Shown here: in pieces, positions 35,488 to 42,937 of the stretch
Layout of the letters: the number at the start of each line of letters is the position of its first letter
Position numbering within the stretch: position 1 is the first letter of the stretch
Assembly: GCF_029960815.1 (NCBI RefSeq)
Contig: NZ_JASBRE010000019.1
Span: 1 to 64,000, forward strand
DNA length: 64,000 nucleotides
Source of the DNA: Pseudomonas sp. AL03
GTDB taxonomy: Bacteria; Pseudomonadota; Gammaproteobacteria; Pseudomonadales; Pseudomonadaceae
Direction: 5' to 3'
Program-made: the position numbers and the translations under genes
Notes under the pieces: generated by a model
The model's input: only the letters and a program-made list of their open reading frames with translations
What the model was told of the DNA's origin: nothing
Databases searched by the model: none

Positions 35488-35952
35488 ATGAGCGTTTCGT
35501 TAAAAACACTGGCAGCCGCCCTGCTTCTGGGCGGTTGTGCCATGGCGATGGCGGCCAATGACGGCCAGGCACGGGTCAATGAACTGGTCAATGCAGATCC
35601 GCAGTACCGCGAAACCTGGCAAGGCGTGGTGCAGAAGGAAGAACGCCTGCCGGAATGGGTCATGAACCTGTCCGGCGACGCCGAGCAAATGAATGCCGTT
35701 GAAGAAGAGGGTGAGAAGTATCTTGTTGGGCCGCTTTGCGAATCGCAGGCGACATGCCTCACCAAGCGCTTGATCGTTGCCGTCAGCTTCGACAAGAAGG
35801 ATGCCTACGCCATGTTAGTTGAAGTGCCTGCGGGACTGCCGGCCGACAAGTCGCCCACGCGACATGCCGACTACCGCTTTCTCGGCAAGCCGGATCAGGG
35901 CATGCAGGACCTGTTGATGGAACAACTCAAGAAAGATCCACACTGGTACTGA
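35488..35952 (+). CDS. ivy: inhibitor of vertebrate lysozyme (Ivy family)
   Basis: 154 residues, exported protein that blocks C-type lysozymes. Signal peptide of about 22 residues; the sequence LLLGGCAM also fits a lipobox. Family features: LPEWVMNL near 50, a disulfide loop, and the C-terminal LLMEQLKKDPHWY. The inhibitory loop reads CESQATC where E. coli Ivy has CKPHDC, so the loop is one residue longer and lacks the His. Pseudomonads carry two Ivy paralogues; the one near algB (PA5481, from memory) is the likely orthologue. Confidence 0.85.
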   Translation: MSVSLKTLAAALLLGGCAMAMAANDGQARVNELVNADPQYRETWQGVVQKEERLPEWVMNLSGDAEQMNAVEEEGEKYLVGPLCESQATCLTKRLIVAVSFDKKDAYAMLVEVPAGLPADKSPTRHADYRFLGKPDQGMQDLLMEQLKKDPHWY

Positions 35953-35963
35953 ATTCGTAACAT

Positions 35964-35987
35964 GAAAGAAGCAGCATGGCTTCTTTC
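35964..35987 (+). terminator. hairpin after ivy
   Basis: Perfect 9-bp stem GAAAGAAGC / GCTTCTTTC with a 6-base loop, starting 12 bases after the ivy stop. The descending arm is T-rich but no T run follows, so termination may be weak. Confidence 0.5.
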
Positions 35988-36016
35988 CAACTGCGCTACC
36001 CGAGGAAGGTAGACGC

Positions 36017-36139
36017 ATGACCAAGGGGTCGGGACGTTCTGTCTGTTTCAGGGGCGGAGTGACCTACGGGTACAGGGAGTACCTGCGCAAGGGCCGGGTC
36101 AGGCAAAAGCTGCGACGCAAGTTCGCTGGTCACTCATGA
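36017..36139 (+). CDS. candidate 40-residue basic small protein, unknown
   Basis: Short frame MTKGSGRSVCFRGG...FAGHS with a strong AGGAAGG ribosome-binding site 8 bases before the ATG. The product would be very basic (about 13 Arg/Lys in 40 residues) with one Cys, no signal peptide and no hydrophobic helix, perhaps RNA- or ribosome-binding. Its stop codon lies in the loop of a 10-bp inverted repeat (36116-36154) followed by T5. I do not recognise it. It could be a real microprotein or part of a non-coding transcript. Confidence 0.45.
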   Translation: MTKGSGRSVCFRGGVTYGYREYLRKGRVRQKLRRKFAGHS

Positions 36140-36165
36140 CTAGACGAACTTGCGAAGAGCTTTTT
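36116..36165 (+). terminator. inverted repeat ending the small ORF
   Basis: CGCAAGTTCG (36116-36125) is perfectly complementary to CGAACTTGCG (36145-36154), with a 19-base loop that contains the stop codon of the small ORF; TTTTT follows at 36161. It resembles an intrinsic terminator with a large loop. Confidence 0.55.
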
Positions 36166-36656
36166 CAGTGCAAACCGTTGTCCTAGAGCGTCTGCTTGCA
36201 TCCCCGCTGCACCTCTGTCAATCCCTCGCAAAACAATTTCGCGGTGTTTTTTTTGTGACCGTGTATCGAGAAAGCTGCGCCTAAAAAACAGAGAAGTTTC
36301 GCGTTTAAACGTAGGCTTTTTCCCAATTTTTTGCCCGAATCCCTCGCTTAAAAAACAACCAACCTCCTCTGTGATGGCCGGTTCACGGCACTTATGCCTG
36401 CCGAAATGTCGCATTCGAACCGGTTGGGACGCGAGTTTCAGTAAAAAAATCTCATGCCGATTCGGCATAGGGTAGGCGTTTACAGCATTAGACGTTGCGT
36501 CCTTGCATCTGAATAGTTGCGCCTTTTTCGCCTGCCAGAGAGCCGATAACAATCGCTTCGGGGCACCTTATACGGGGGTAGATGCACAAGACTTTTTCGC
36601 CACAAGCGTTCCAGTTTTTGCATGTGCCTGAGTCAAACGCAAGTAAGGGTAAAGAT
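36166..36656 (+). other. 491-base gltP leader / intergenic region
   Basis: No convincing gene: the longest frame (minus strand, 36130-36552) lacks a ribosome-binding site and overlaps the hairpin. Contents: an A/T-rich stretch with cAAAACA...TGTTTTTTTTg (36228-36253), a palindrome ATGCCGATTCGGCAT at 36454-36468, and the gltP ribosome-binding region (AAGTAAGGGT). The gltP promoter must lie here. Confidence 0.6.
36454..36468. promoter_or_regulatory. 15-base perfect palindrome upstream of gltP
   Basis: ATGCCGA-T-TCGGCAT, 189 bases before the gltP start. It has the size of a dimeric regulator's operator and no T run, so it is less likely to be a terminator. The regulator is unknown. Confidence 0.4.
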
Positions 36657-37988
36657 ATGAAGAAGGCAAAGCTTAGCCTCGCCTGGCAGATCCTCATCGG
36701 TCTGGTATTGGGGATTGCAATCGGTGCGCTGCTCAACCATTTCAGTGCCGAAAAAGCCTGGTGGATCAGCAACGTCCTGCAACCAGCAGGCGATATCTTT
36801 ATCCGTCTGATCAAGATGATTGTGATCCCGATCGTGATCTCTTCGTTGATCGTCGGTATTGCAGGCGTCGGTGACGCGAAGAAGCTTGGGCGTATCGGCC
36901 TCAAGACCATCCTTTACTTCGAGATCGTCACCACCATCGCCATCGTGGTCGGTCTGGTGTTGGCCAACGTGTTCCATCCGGGCACCGGCATCGACATGAG
37001 CACCCTGGGTACCGTGGATATTTCCAAGTACCAGGCCACTGCCGCCGAAGTTCAGCATGAACATGCGTTCATCCAAACCCTCCTCAACCTGATCCCGTCG
37101 AACATCTTCGCGGCCATGGCACGCGGCGAGATGCTGCCGATCATCTTCTTCTCCGTATTGTTCGGCCTCGGTCTGTCGAGCCTGCAATCGGACCTGCGCG
37201 AGCCGCTGGTGAAGATGTTCCAGGGCGTGTCGGAAAGCATGTTCAAAGTCACTCACATGATCATGAACTACGCCCCGATCGGCGTTTTCGCATTGATCGC
37301 GGTGACCGTGGCCAACTTCGGTTTCGCCTCCCTGCTGCCGCTGGCAAAACTGGTGATCCTGGTTTACGTCGCCGTCGCCTTCTTTGCCTTCGTGGTGCTG
37401 GGTCTGATCGCTCGCCTGTTTGGCTTCTCAGTGATCAAGCTGATGCGCATCTTCAAGGATGAGCTGGTGCTGGCCTACTCCACCGCCAGCTCCGAAACCG
37501 TGCTGCCGCGCGTGATCGAGAAGATGGAAGCCTACGGCGCGCCGAAAGCCATTTGCAGCTTCGTGGTCCCGACCGGCTACTCGTTCAACCTCGATGGTTC
37601 GACCCTGTACCAGAGCATCGCGGCAATCTTCATCGCCCAGCTCTACGGTATCGACCTGTCCATCAGCCAGCAATTGCTGCTGGTGCTGACCCTGATGGTC
37701 ACCTCCAAAGGCATCGCCGGCGTACCGGGCGTGTCCTTCGTGGTGTTGCTGGCCACCCTGGGCAGCGTCGGCATTCCACTCGAAGGCCTAGCGTTCATCG
37801 CCGGTGTCGACCGCATCATGGACATGGCGCGAACCGCGCTGAACGTGATCGGCAATGCCTTGGCCGTATTGGTCATCTCCCGCTGGGAAGGCATGTACGA
37901 CGATGCCAAGGGCCAACGCTACTGGAACTCCCTACCGCATTGGCGCAGCAAGGAAAAGTTGCCGGTCGGTGAAGTCACCAGCCACTGA
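36657..37988 (+). CDS. gltP: glutamate/aspartate:proton symporter GltP
   Basis: Secondary transporter of the DAACS (SLC1) family that takes up acidic amino acids. 443 residues, eight helices plus two re-entrant hairpins. The HP1 serine motif is ASSETVLPR near residue 278, the TM7 motif is SFNLDGSTLYQ (NMDGT region) and HP2 is GIAGVPGVSFVV. ATG 36657 (MKKAKLSLAWQ) follows AAGGGTAAAG; an upstream in-frame start is less likely. A strong terminator follows. Confidence 0.94.
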   Translation: MKKAKLSLAWQILIGLVLGIAIGALLNHFSAEKAWWISNVLQPAGDIFIRLIKMIVIPIVISSLIVGIAGVGDAKKLGRIGLKTILYFEIVTTIAIVVGLVLANVFHPGTGIDMSTLGTVDISKYQATAAEVQHEHAFIQTLLNLIPSNIFAAMARGEMLPIIFFSVLFGLGLSSLQSDLREPLVKMFQGVSESMFKVTHMIMNYAPIGVFALIAVTVANFGFASLLPLAKLVILVYVAVAFFAFVVLGLIARLFGFSVIKLMRIFKDELVLAYSTASSETVLPRVIEKMEAYGAPKAICSFVVPTGYSFNLDGSTLYQSIAAIFIAQLYGIDLSISQQLLLVLTLMVTSKGIAGVPGVSFVVLLATLGSVGIPLEGLAFIAGVDRIMDMARTALNVIGNALAVLVISRWEGMYDDAKGQRYWNSLPHWRSKEKLPVGEVTSH

Positions 37989-38010
37989 GTCATCCTGCAT
38001 TAGAGCCAAA

Positions 38011-38038
38011 ACAAACCCCGGAGAAATCCGGGGTTTGT
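38011..38038. terminator. terminator after gltP
   Basis: ACAAACCCCGGA and TCCGGGGTTTGT form a perfect 12-bp stem closed by GAAA. A symmetrical stem like this can work in both directions. Confidence 0.8.
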
Positions 38039-38090
38039 CGTTTCTGGCGACCCCGCTATCATTCGCCGCATTCTTCGGGGGATTTAACTG

Positions 38091-39320
38091 ATGCTCAATG
38101 GCCTGTGGCTTGGCTTCTTCATCGTGGCAGCCGTATCGGCGCTGGCGCAATGGCTGATCGGCGGTAACGCCGGGATCTTCGCGGCGATGGTGGAAAGCAT
38201 TTTCGCCATGGCCAAATTGTCGGTCGAGGTCATGGTCCTGCTGTTCGGCACCCTCACCCTCTGGCTGGGCTTTCTGCGGATTGCCGAGAAGGCCGGGATC
38301 GTCGAGTGGCTGGCCAAGGCGCTGGGCCCGCTGTTTCTGCGCCTGATGCCCGAAGTTCCGGCGGGTCACCCGGCCATCGGCCTGATCACACTGAACTTTG
38401 CTGCCAACGGCCTGGGCCTGGACAACGCCGCTACGCCGATCGGCCTTAAAGCCATGAAGTCGCTGCAAGAACTCAACCCCAGCGACACCATCGCCAGCAA
38501 TGCGCAGATCCTGTTCCTGGTGCTCAACGCCTCCTCCCTGACCCTTCTGCCGGTGACGATCTTCATGTACCGCGCGCAGCAAGGTGCGCCCGATCCGACC
38601 TTGGTGTTCCTGCCCATCCTGCTCGCCACCAGTTGCTCGACATTGGTCGGCCTGCTGTCGGTGGCGTTCATGCAGCGTCTGCGCCTGTGGGACCCGGTGG
38701 TGCTCGCGTACTTGATTCCCGGTGCCCTGGCCCTCGGTAGCTTCATGGCGCTGCTGGCGACGCTCTCGGCGACCGCTCTGGCCGGCCTGTCATCGATCCT
38801 CGGCAACCTGACGCTGTTCGGGCTGATCATGTTGTTTCTGGTGATCGGCGCGTTACGTAAGGTCAAGGTCTACGAAGCGTTCATCGAAGGCGCCAAAGAA
38901 GGCTTCGACGTGGCCAAGAACCTGCTGCCGTATCTGGTGGCGATGCTGTGTGCCGTCGGCGTGCTGCGGGCATCCGGAGCGCTGGACTTTGGCCTGGACG
39001 GGATTCGGCATTTTGTGGAATGGGCCGGTTGGGACACGCGCTTCGTCGATGCGCTGCCGACCGCCATGGTCAAGCCGTTCTCCGGCAGTGCCGCCCGGGC
39101 GATGCTGATCGAAACCATGAAAACGTCTGGCGTGGACAGCTTCCCGGCGCTGGTGGCGGCGACGATTCAGGGCAGTACCGAAACGACCTTCTATGTATTG
39201 GCGGTGTACTTCGGCGCAGTGGGGATCCAGCGGGCGCGGCATGCGGTGGGGTGTGCGTTGCTGGCGGAGCTTGCTGGCGTTCTAGGCGCCATCGGGGTTT
39301 GCTACTGGTTCTTCGGCTAG
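38091..39320 (+). CDS. nucleoside recognition (Gate) domain membrane protein, SpmA/SpmB-like
   Basis: 409 residues, about ten helices, made of two similar Gate-domain halves that resemble the spore-maturation proteins SpmA (residues 1-200) and SpmB (about 230-409) fused. Landmarks: LNFAANGLGLDNAATPIGLKAMK and the second-half PFSGSAARAMLIETMK and IQGSTETTFYVLAVYFGAVG. Pseudomonads do not sporulate; the family is thought to transport an unknown solute. It follows gltP but has the gltP terminator between them. Confidence 0.88.
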   Translation: MLNGLWLGFFIVAAVSALAQWLIGGNAGIFAAMVESIFAMAKLSVEVMVLLFGTLTLWLGFLRIAEKAGIVEWLAKALGPLFLRLMPEVPAGHPAIGLITLNFAANGLGLDNAATPIGLKAMKSLQELNPSDTIASNAQILFLVLNASSLTLLPVTIFMYRAQQGAPDPTLVFLPILLATSCSTLVGLLSVAFMQRLRLWDPVVLAYLIPGALALGSFMALLATLSATALAGLSSILGNLTLFGLIMLFLVIGALRKVKVYEAFIEGAKEGFDVAKNLLPYLVAMLCAVGVLRASGALDFGLDGIRHFVEWAGWDTRFVDALPTAMVKPFSGSAARAMLIETMKTSGVDSFPALVAATIQGSTETTFYVLAVYFGAVGIQRARHAVGCALLAELAGVLGAIGVCYWFFG

Positions 39321-39332
39321 CCGAGATCCCCT

Positions 39333-39357
39333 GTGGAAGCGAGCTTGCTCCCACATT
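39333..39357. repeat. single REP-like element
   Basis: TGTGGAAGCGAGCTTGCTCCCACA: a solitary palindromic variant of the REP core (GGGAGCAAGCTCGCTTCC), between convergent genes. Confidence 0.7.
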
Positions 39358-39372
39358 GGGTTTGCGTTGGCC

Positions 39373-39999
39373 TCAGGGCCTAAGGGGCGGCGCAACTTTC
39401 TGTCCTTGCTCAACCGCCCAAGCCACCACCTGCGCCGTCAGTTGATCACTGGCCTGTCCGAACCCGGCCACCACCGCCGGCACCTTCACATCGCTCAATG
39501 GCTGGCGTACTTCAAAGCGTCGGCTGGCGAGGATTCGCTGGTCATAACCGCGCACCAGCAGTGCATCCAGACGCACGACCACGCTTGCAGCCGTGCCTTG
39601 GTACTCGGTCTGGAACGCCTGCAGGCTACCGCCCAGTTCAAGATCTGCCTGGAAGTTGCTGTCATCGGTACTCAGCAATGAAACTCGACCATCACGCTGG
39701 AAACCGTCCAACAGACGATTGCGCAGCAACACCGGTGCCGGGTCGCTCCAGCGCGAGGCCTTGTAGCTGCTGATCAGATCCCCCTGAGGGATCACGGCGA
39801 TCTTCGGGCTGTTCAAGGCCTCGCTGGCCTGCGGCTTGGCCAGGCGCAGCGACCAGCGCTGCGGCGTCCCGTGACTGCCCGATGCGCTGCTCTGGGCTGA
39901 AGGCAACCGATAGACATCGGACGGCTCGGACTTGGGCAGGATCGAGCAGGAGCTGACCAACGTGAAGCTGACGAGGAGGGCGAGGTGAGTCAGCTTCAT
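39373..39999 (-). CDS. ABC-type transport auxiliary lipoprotein (PqiC/DUF330-like)
   Basis: 208 residues with a lipobox VSSC (Cys about residue 18). The mature part matches the small lipoproteins that end MCE-type loci: VYRLPSAQ near 30, the IPQGDLISSYKASRWSDPAPVLLRNRLL stretch in shortened form, and QADLELGGSLQAFQ. Expected at the inner face of the outer membrane, working with the MCE protein. It is the last gene of a four-gene unit and overlaps the MCE gene by four bases. Confidence 0.88.
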   Translation of the reverse strand: MKLTHLALLVSFTLVSSCSILPKSEPSDVYRLPSAQSSASGSHGTPQRWSLRLAKPQASEALNSPKIAVIPQGDLISSYKASRWSDPAPVLLRNRLLDGFQRDGRVSLLSTDDSNFQADLELGGSLQAFQTEYQGTAASVVVRLDALLVRGYDQRILASRRFEVRQPLSDVKVPAVVAGFGQASDQLTAQVVAWAVEQGQKVAPPLRP

Positions 40000-40934
40000 G
40001 GCGTGAACTCCTTGTTCTTGTCATTGCCCAGCAAGTAACCGCTGGGGTTGGCTTCCAGGCGCTGGGAAATAGCCCGCAACGACGTCAGGGTATCGCGCAG
40101 CTCACGCACCGCCGGGGCCAGGCCGTTGAGGCCTTGCATGCCGCTGTTCAGAGAATCCTGATGGGTCGTGAGCAACGTGTTGATGGTCGCGCTGCTCTGT
40201 TCCAGCGACTTCATCGCCTGCTCGGCGCTGCCGAACATCTGCTTGCCCTGATCGCTGAGCAAGCCGTTGGCGTTGCGCATCAGCGCGGCAGTTTGTTCCA
40301 GCGTGGCGGTGGCTTGCTTGCCGATAGCCCCCAGTTGCTGCATCGCCTGACGGATATCGCCGCGCTGGTCGGCGATGGTTCCGGTGGTTTGCTCCAAGTG
40401 TTCAAGGGTGCTGCTGATACGGGCGACGTTTTCCGCGGAAAACATCTGGTTGGCGTTATGCATCAGCATGTTCACGCCAGCCATCAGGTCATTGCTGTCG
40501 TTCAACAGACGGGCGATGGGTGAGGGCGATGCAATGATCGTCGGTAAATCACCGTCCTTGCCCTTGAGCGTCGGACTCTGCGGAGTACCGCCGCTGAGCT
40601 GAATGATTGAGGTGCCGGTGATGCCGGTCAGCGCCAGTATCGCGTGGGTGTCTTCCTTGATCGGTGTCTCGCCGCCCAGGCGAATTCGCGCCAATACCCG
40701 GCGCGGGTCTTTCGGGTCCAGACGCAGGGTCACCACGTCGCCGACCTTGATCCCGCTGTACTGCACGGCGCTGCCCTTGGACAGGCCGCTGACGGCCTCG
40801 TTGAAGACAATTTCGTAATCCTTGAACTCGGTGTCGACGCTGGATTTAGCCAGCCACAAGCCGAAGAGCAGGGCGCCCGCCACCACAATCACGGTGAACA
40901 GGCCGATCAATACATGATGGGCTCGGGTTTCCAT
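39996..40934 (-). CDS. MCE-domain (MlaD-like) lipid transport protein
   Basis: 312 residues: an N-terminal helix (about 8-28), one MCE domain (about 38-120; YEIVFNEAVSGLSKGSAVQYSGIKVGDV) and a long helical C-terminal part (about 150-290) that could form the tunnel across the periplasm seen in other MCE proteins. It binds lipids between the membranes. It sits between the ATPase and the lipoprotein genes in one unit. Confidence 0.93.
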   Translation of the reverse strand: METRAHHVLIGLFTVIVVAGALLFGLWLAKSSVDTEFKDYEIVFNEAVSGLSKGSAVQYSGIKVGDVVTLRLDPKDPRRVLARIRLGGETPIKEDTHAILALTGITGTSIIQLSGGTPQSPTLKGKDGDLPTIIASPSPIARLLNDSNDLMAGVNMLMHNANQMFSAENVARISSTLEHLEQTTGTIADQRGDIRQAMQQLGAIGKQATATLEQTAALMRNANGLLSDQGKQMFGSAEQAMKSLEQSSATINTLLTTHQDSLNSGMQGLNGLAPAVRELRDTLTSLRAISQRLEANPSGYLLGNDKNKEFTP

Positions 40935-40935
40935 G

Positions 40936-41739
40936 TCAGACCTCCTTAAGCTGTTGAGCGGCCGTCAGCGCCGCGCGGCCGCGAGGGCCATGGAAGTATT
41001 CGTGAATCCACGCGTCGTCAGTTTCCGACACCTTGTCGATGGCGTCCGCCACCAGCACTTTCTTTTGCGCCAGCACCGCCACCCGGTCGGTGATGGTGTA
41101 GAGCGTGTCGAGGTCGTGGGTGACCAGAAACACACTCAGGCCCAACGCATCGCGCAGGGTCAGAATTAATTGATCGAACGCGGCTGCGCCAATCGGATCG
41201 AGGCCGGCGGTGGGTTCGTCGAGAAACAGGATGTCCGGGTCCAGCGCAAGAGCCCGGGCCAGTGCCGCACGCTTGATCATGCCGCCGGACAGCGAAGCGG
41301 GGTACTTGTCGGCCGCCGACAGCGGCAACCCGGCCAAGGCCATTTTCACTGCCGCCAAGTGTTCGGCATCCTCGCGGCTCAAACCGGCATGCTCGATCAG
41401 GGGCAGGGCGACGTTTTCGGTAACCGTCAGCGAAGAGAACAGGGCGCCTTTCTGGAACAGCACGCCGAAGCGCCGCTCGACCTTAGAGCGCTCGTGTTCG
41501 GACAGCGTCGGCAGGTTTTTACCGAAGACCTTCACCACCCCTTCGCTGGGCTGGCGTAACCCGACGATGCTGCGCAGCAGCACCGATTTGCCGCTGCCGG
41601 AACCGCCGACCACGGCGAGGATTTCGCCCTTGAACAAATCCAGGTCGAGGTTCTCATGCACGCTCTGGCGGCCGAAGCGATTGCACAAGCCGCGGACTTC
41701 GATCACCGCCTCGGAAGGTGCTCGGGGTAGACGACTCAC
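40936..41739 (-). CDS. MlaF-like ABC transporter ATP-binding protein
   Basis: 267 residues. Walker A GGSGSGKSVL near residue 37, signature LSGGMIKRAALARAL, Walker B ILFLDEPTAGLDP and the switch His in VTHDLDTL. The GGMIKR form of the signature is typical of MlaF/Ttg2A ATPases. The start overlaps the permease stop by four bases. Confidence 0.94.
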   Translation of the reverse strand: MSRLPRAPSEAVIEVRGLCNRFGRQSVHENLDLDLFKGEILAVVGGSGSGKSVLLRSIVGLRQPSEGVVKVFGKNLPTLSEHERSKVERRFGVLFQKGALFSSLTVTENVALPLIEHAGLSREDAEHLAAVKMALAGLPLSAADKYPASLSGGMIKRAALARALALDPDILFLDEPTAGLDPIGAAAFDQLILTLRDALGLSVFLVTHDLDTLYTITDRVAVLAQKKVLVADAIDKVSETDDAWIHEYFHGPRGRAALTAAQQLKEV

Positions 41740-42884
41740 CAGCCCATCTCCATGAAAAAAAGCGCGGCCACGGCGTCGAGCACGATCACCACGAAAATCG
41801 ACTGGACCACGCTCGACGTGGTGTGTGCGCCGACGGACTCGGCGCTGCCGCTGACTTTGAAGCCTTCAAGACAGCCGATGGCGGCGATCAAAAACGCGAA
41901 GATGGGCGCTTTGACGATCCCGACCAGGAAGTGCTGAACGCCGATGTCCGATTGCAGCAGCGACAGGAACATCGCGGGCGAAATATCCAGAGACACCGCG
42001 CAAACCACACCGCCGCCGACAATCCCCGAGAGCATCGCCAAAAAGGTCAGCATCGGCAGCGCGACCAGCAGGGCCAACACTCGCGGCACCACCAGCAACT
42101 CCATCGGGTCGAGGCCCAAGGTGCGAATAGCGTCGATTTCTTCGTTGGCTTTCATCGAGCCGATCTGCGCGGTGAACGCACTGGCGGTGCGGCCAGCCAT
42201 CAGGATCGCGGTCAGCAACACACCGAATTCGCGCAGGAAGGAGAACGCCACCAGGTCCACGGTGAAAATACTCGCGCCGAAACTCGCCAGCACCGTCGCG
42301 CCGAGAAACGCCACCACGGCGCCCACCAAAAAGGTCAGCAGGACGACGATGGGCGCGGCGTCGAGGCCGCTCTGTTCGATGTGCGCCACCATCGGCGTGA
42401 TGCGCCAGCGCTTGGGGCGAAACAGACTGCGGGCGATGGTTTCCAGAATCAGGCCGACGAAACCCAGCAGTTGCAGGGTGTCCTGCCAGACCGCGTCGAC
42501 CGCGCGGCCGATGCGGGTCAGCAGTTGAATGCCGACGCTGATTTCCGGTTCCTTGATCGGCACGCAGAAGTCGGTCAGCGAGCAGTAGACGGTTTGTAGC
42601 AAAGCGCGATCGGCGGAGGAGAGGGTGCACTCGGGGTGTTCAGCCGATCGGCCGAGGCGCTCGGACCCCAGCAACTCCACCAGCAACGACGCGCCAGCGG
42701 TGTCGAGCGCGCCGAGGCCGTTGAGGTCGATGTGAGTGCTGTCGTCGTATTGGCCGTGGAGCTTTTCGATCAGGTGCTTGAGATCGGCGTAATGGGCAAG
42801 CGTCCAGTCACCCGTGACCCGCAACTGAGCAGGGGAGTGAGAGGTGTCCAGTCGGGCACTGCCGGGCATTGTGCTGCTGGTCAT
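41736..42884 (-). CDS. MlaE-like permease with N-terminal STAS-like domain
   Basis: 382 residues. The first 110 form a STAS/MlaB-like domain (LRVTGDWTLAHYADLKHLI, IDLNGLGALDTAGASLLVELL), and the rest a six-helix MlaE permease (LREFGVLLTAILMAGRTASAFTAQIGSMK in part, EEIDAIRTLGLDPMELLVVPR). In the classical Mla operon these are separate genes, mlaB and mlaE. First gene of the permease-ATPase-MCE-lipoprotein unit; no mlaC homologue is present. Confidence 0.94.
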   Translation of the reverse strand: MTSSTMPGSARLDTSHSPAQLRVTGDWTLAHYADLKHLIEKLHGQYDDSTHIDLNGLGALDTAGASLLVELLGSERLGRSAEHPECTLSSADRALLQTVYCSLTDFCVPIKEPEISVGIQLLTRIGRAVDAVWQDTLQLLGFVGLILETIARSLFRPKRWRITPMVAHIEQSGLDAAPIVVLLTFLVGAVVAFLGATVLASFGASIFTVDLVAFSFLREFGVLLTAILMAGRTASAFTAQIGSMKANEEIDAIRTLGLDPMELLVVPRVLALLVALPMLTFLAMLSGIVGGGVVCAVSLDISPAMFLSLLQSDIGVQHFLVGIVKAPIFAFLIAAIGCLEGFKVSGSAESVGAHTTSSVVQSIFVVIVLDAVAALFFMEMGW

Positions 42885-42937
42885 AAGCTCCGTGCTTTAT
42901 CGGCTATTACGCAGCTCTACGTAATAGCACGAACGGG

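Noticed and set aside
36130-36552. 140-codon minus-strand frame in the gltP leader
   Set aside because: No ribosome-binding site, low-complexity A/T-rich stretches, and it runs through the hairpin at 36116-36154.
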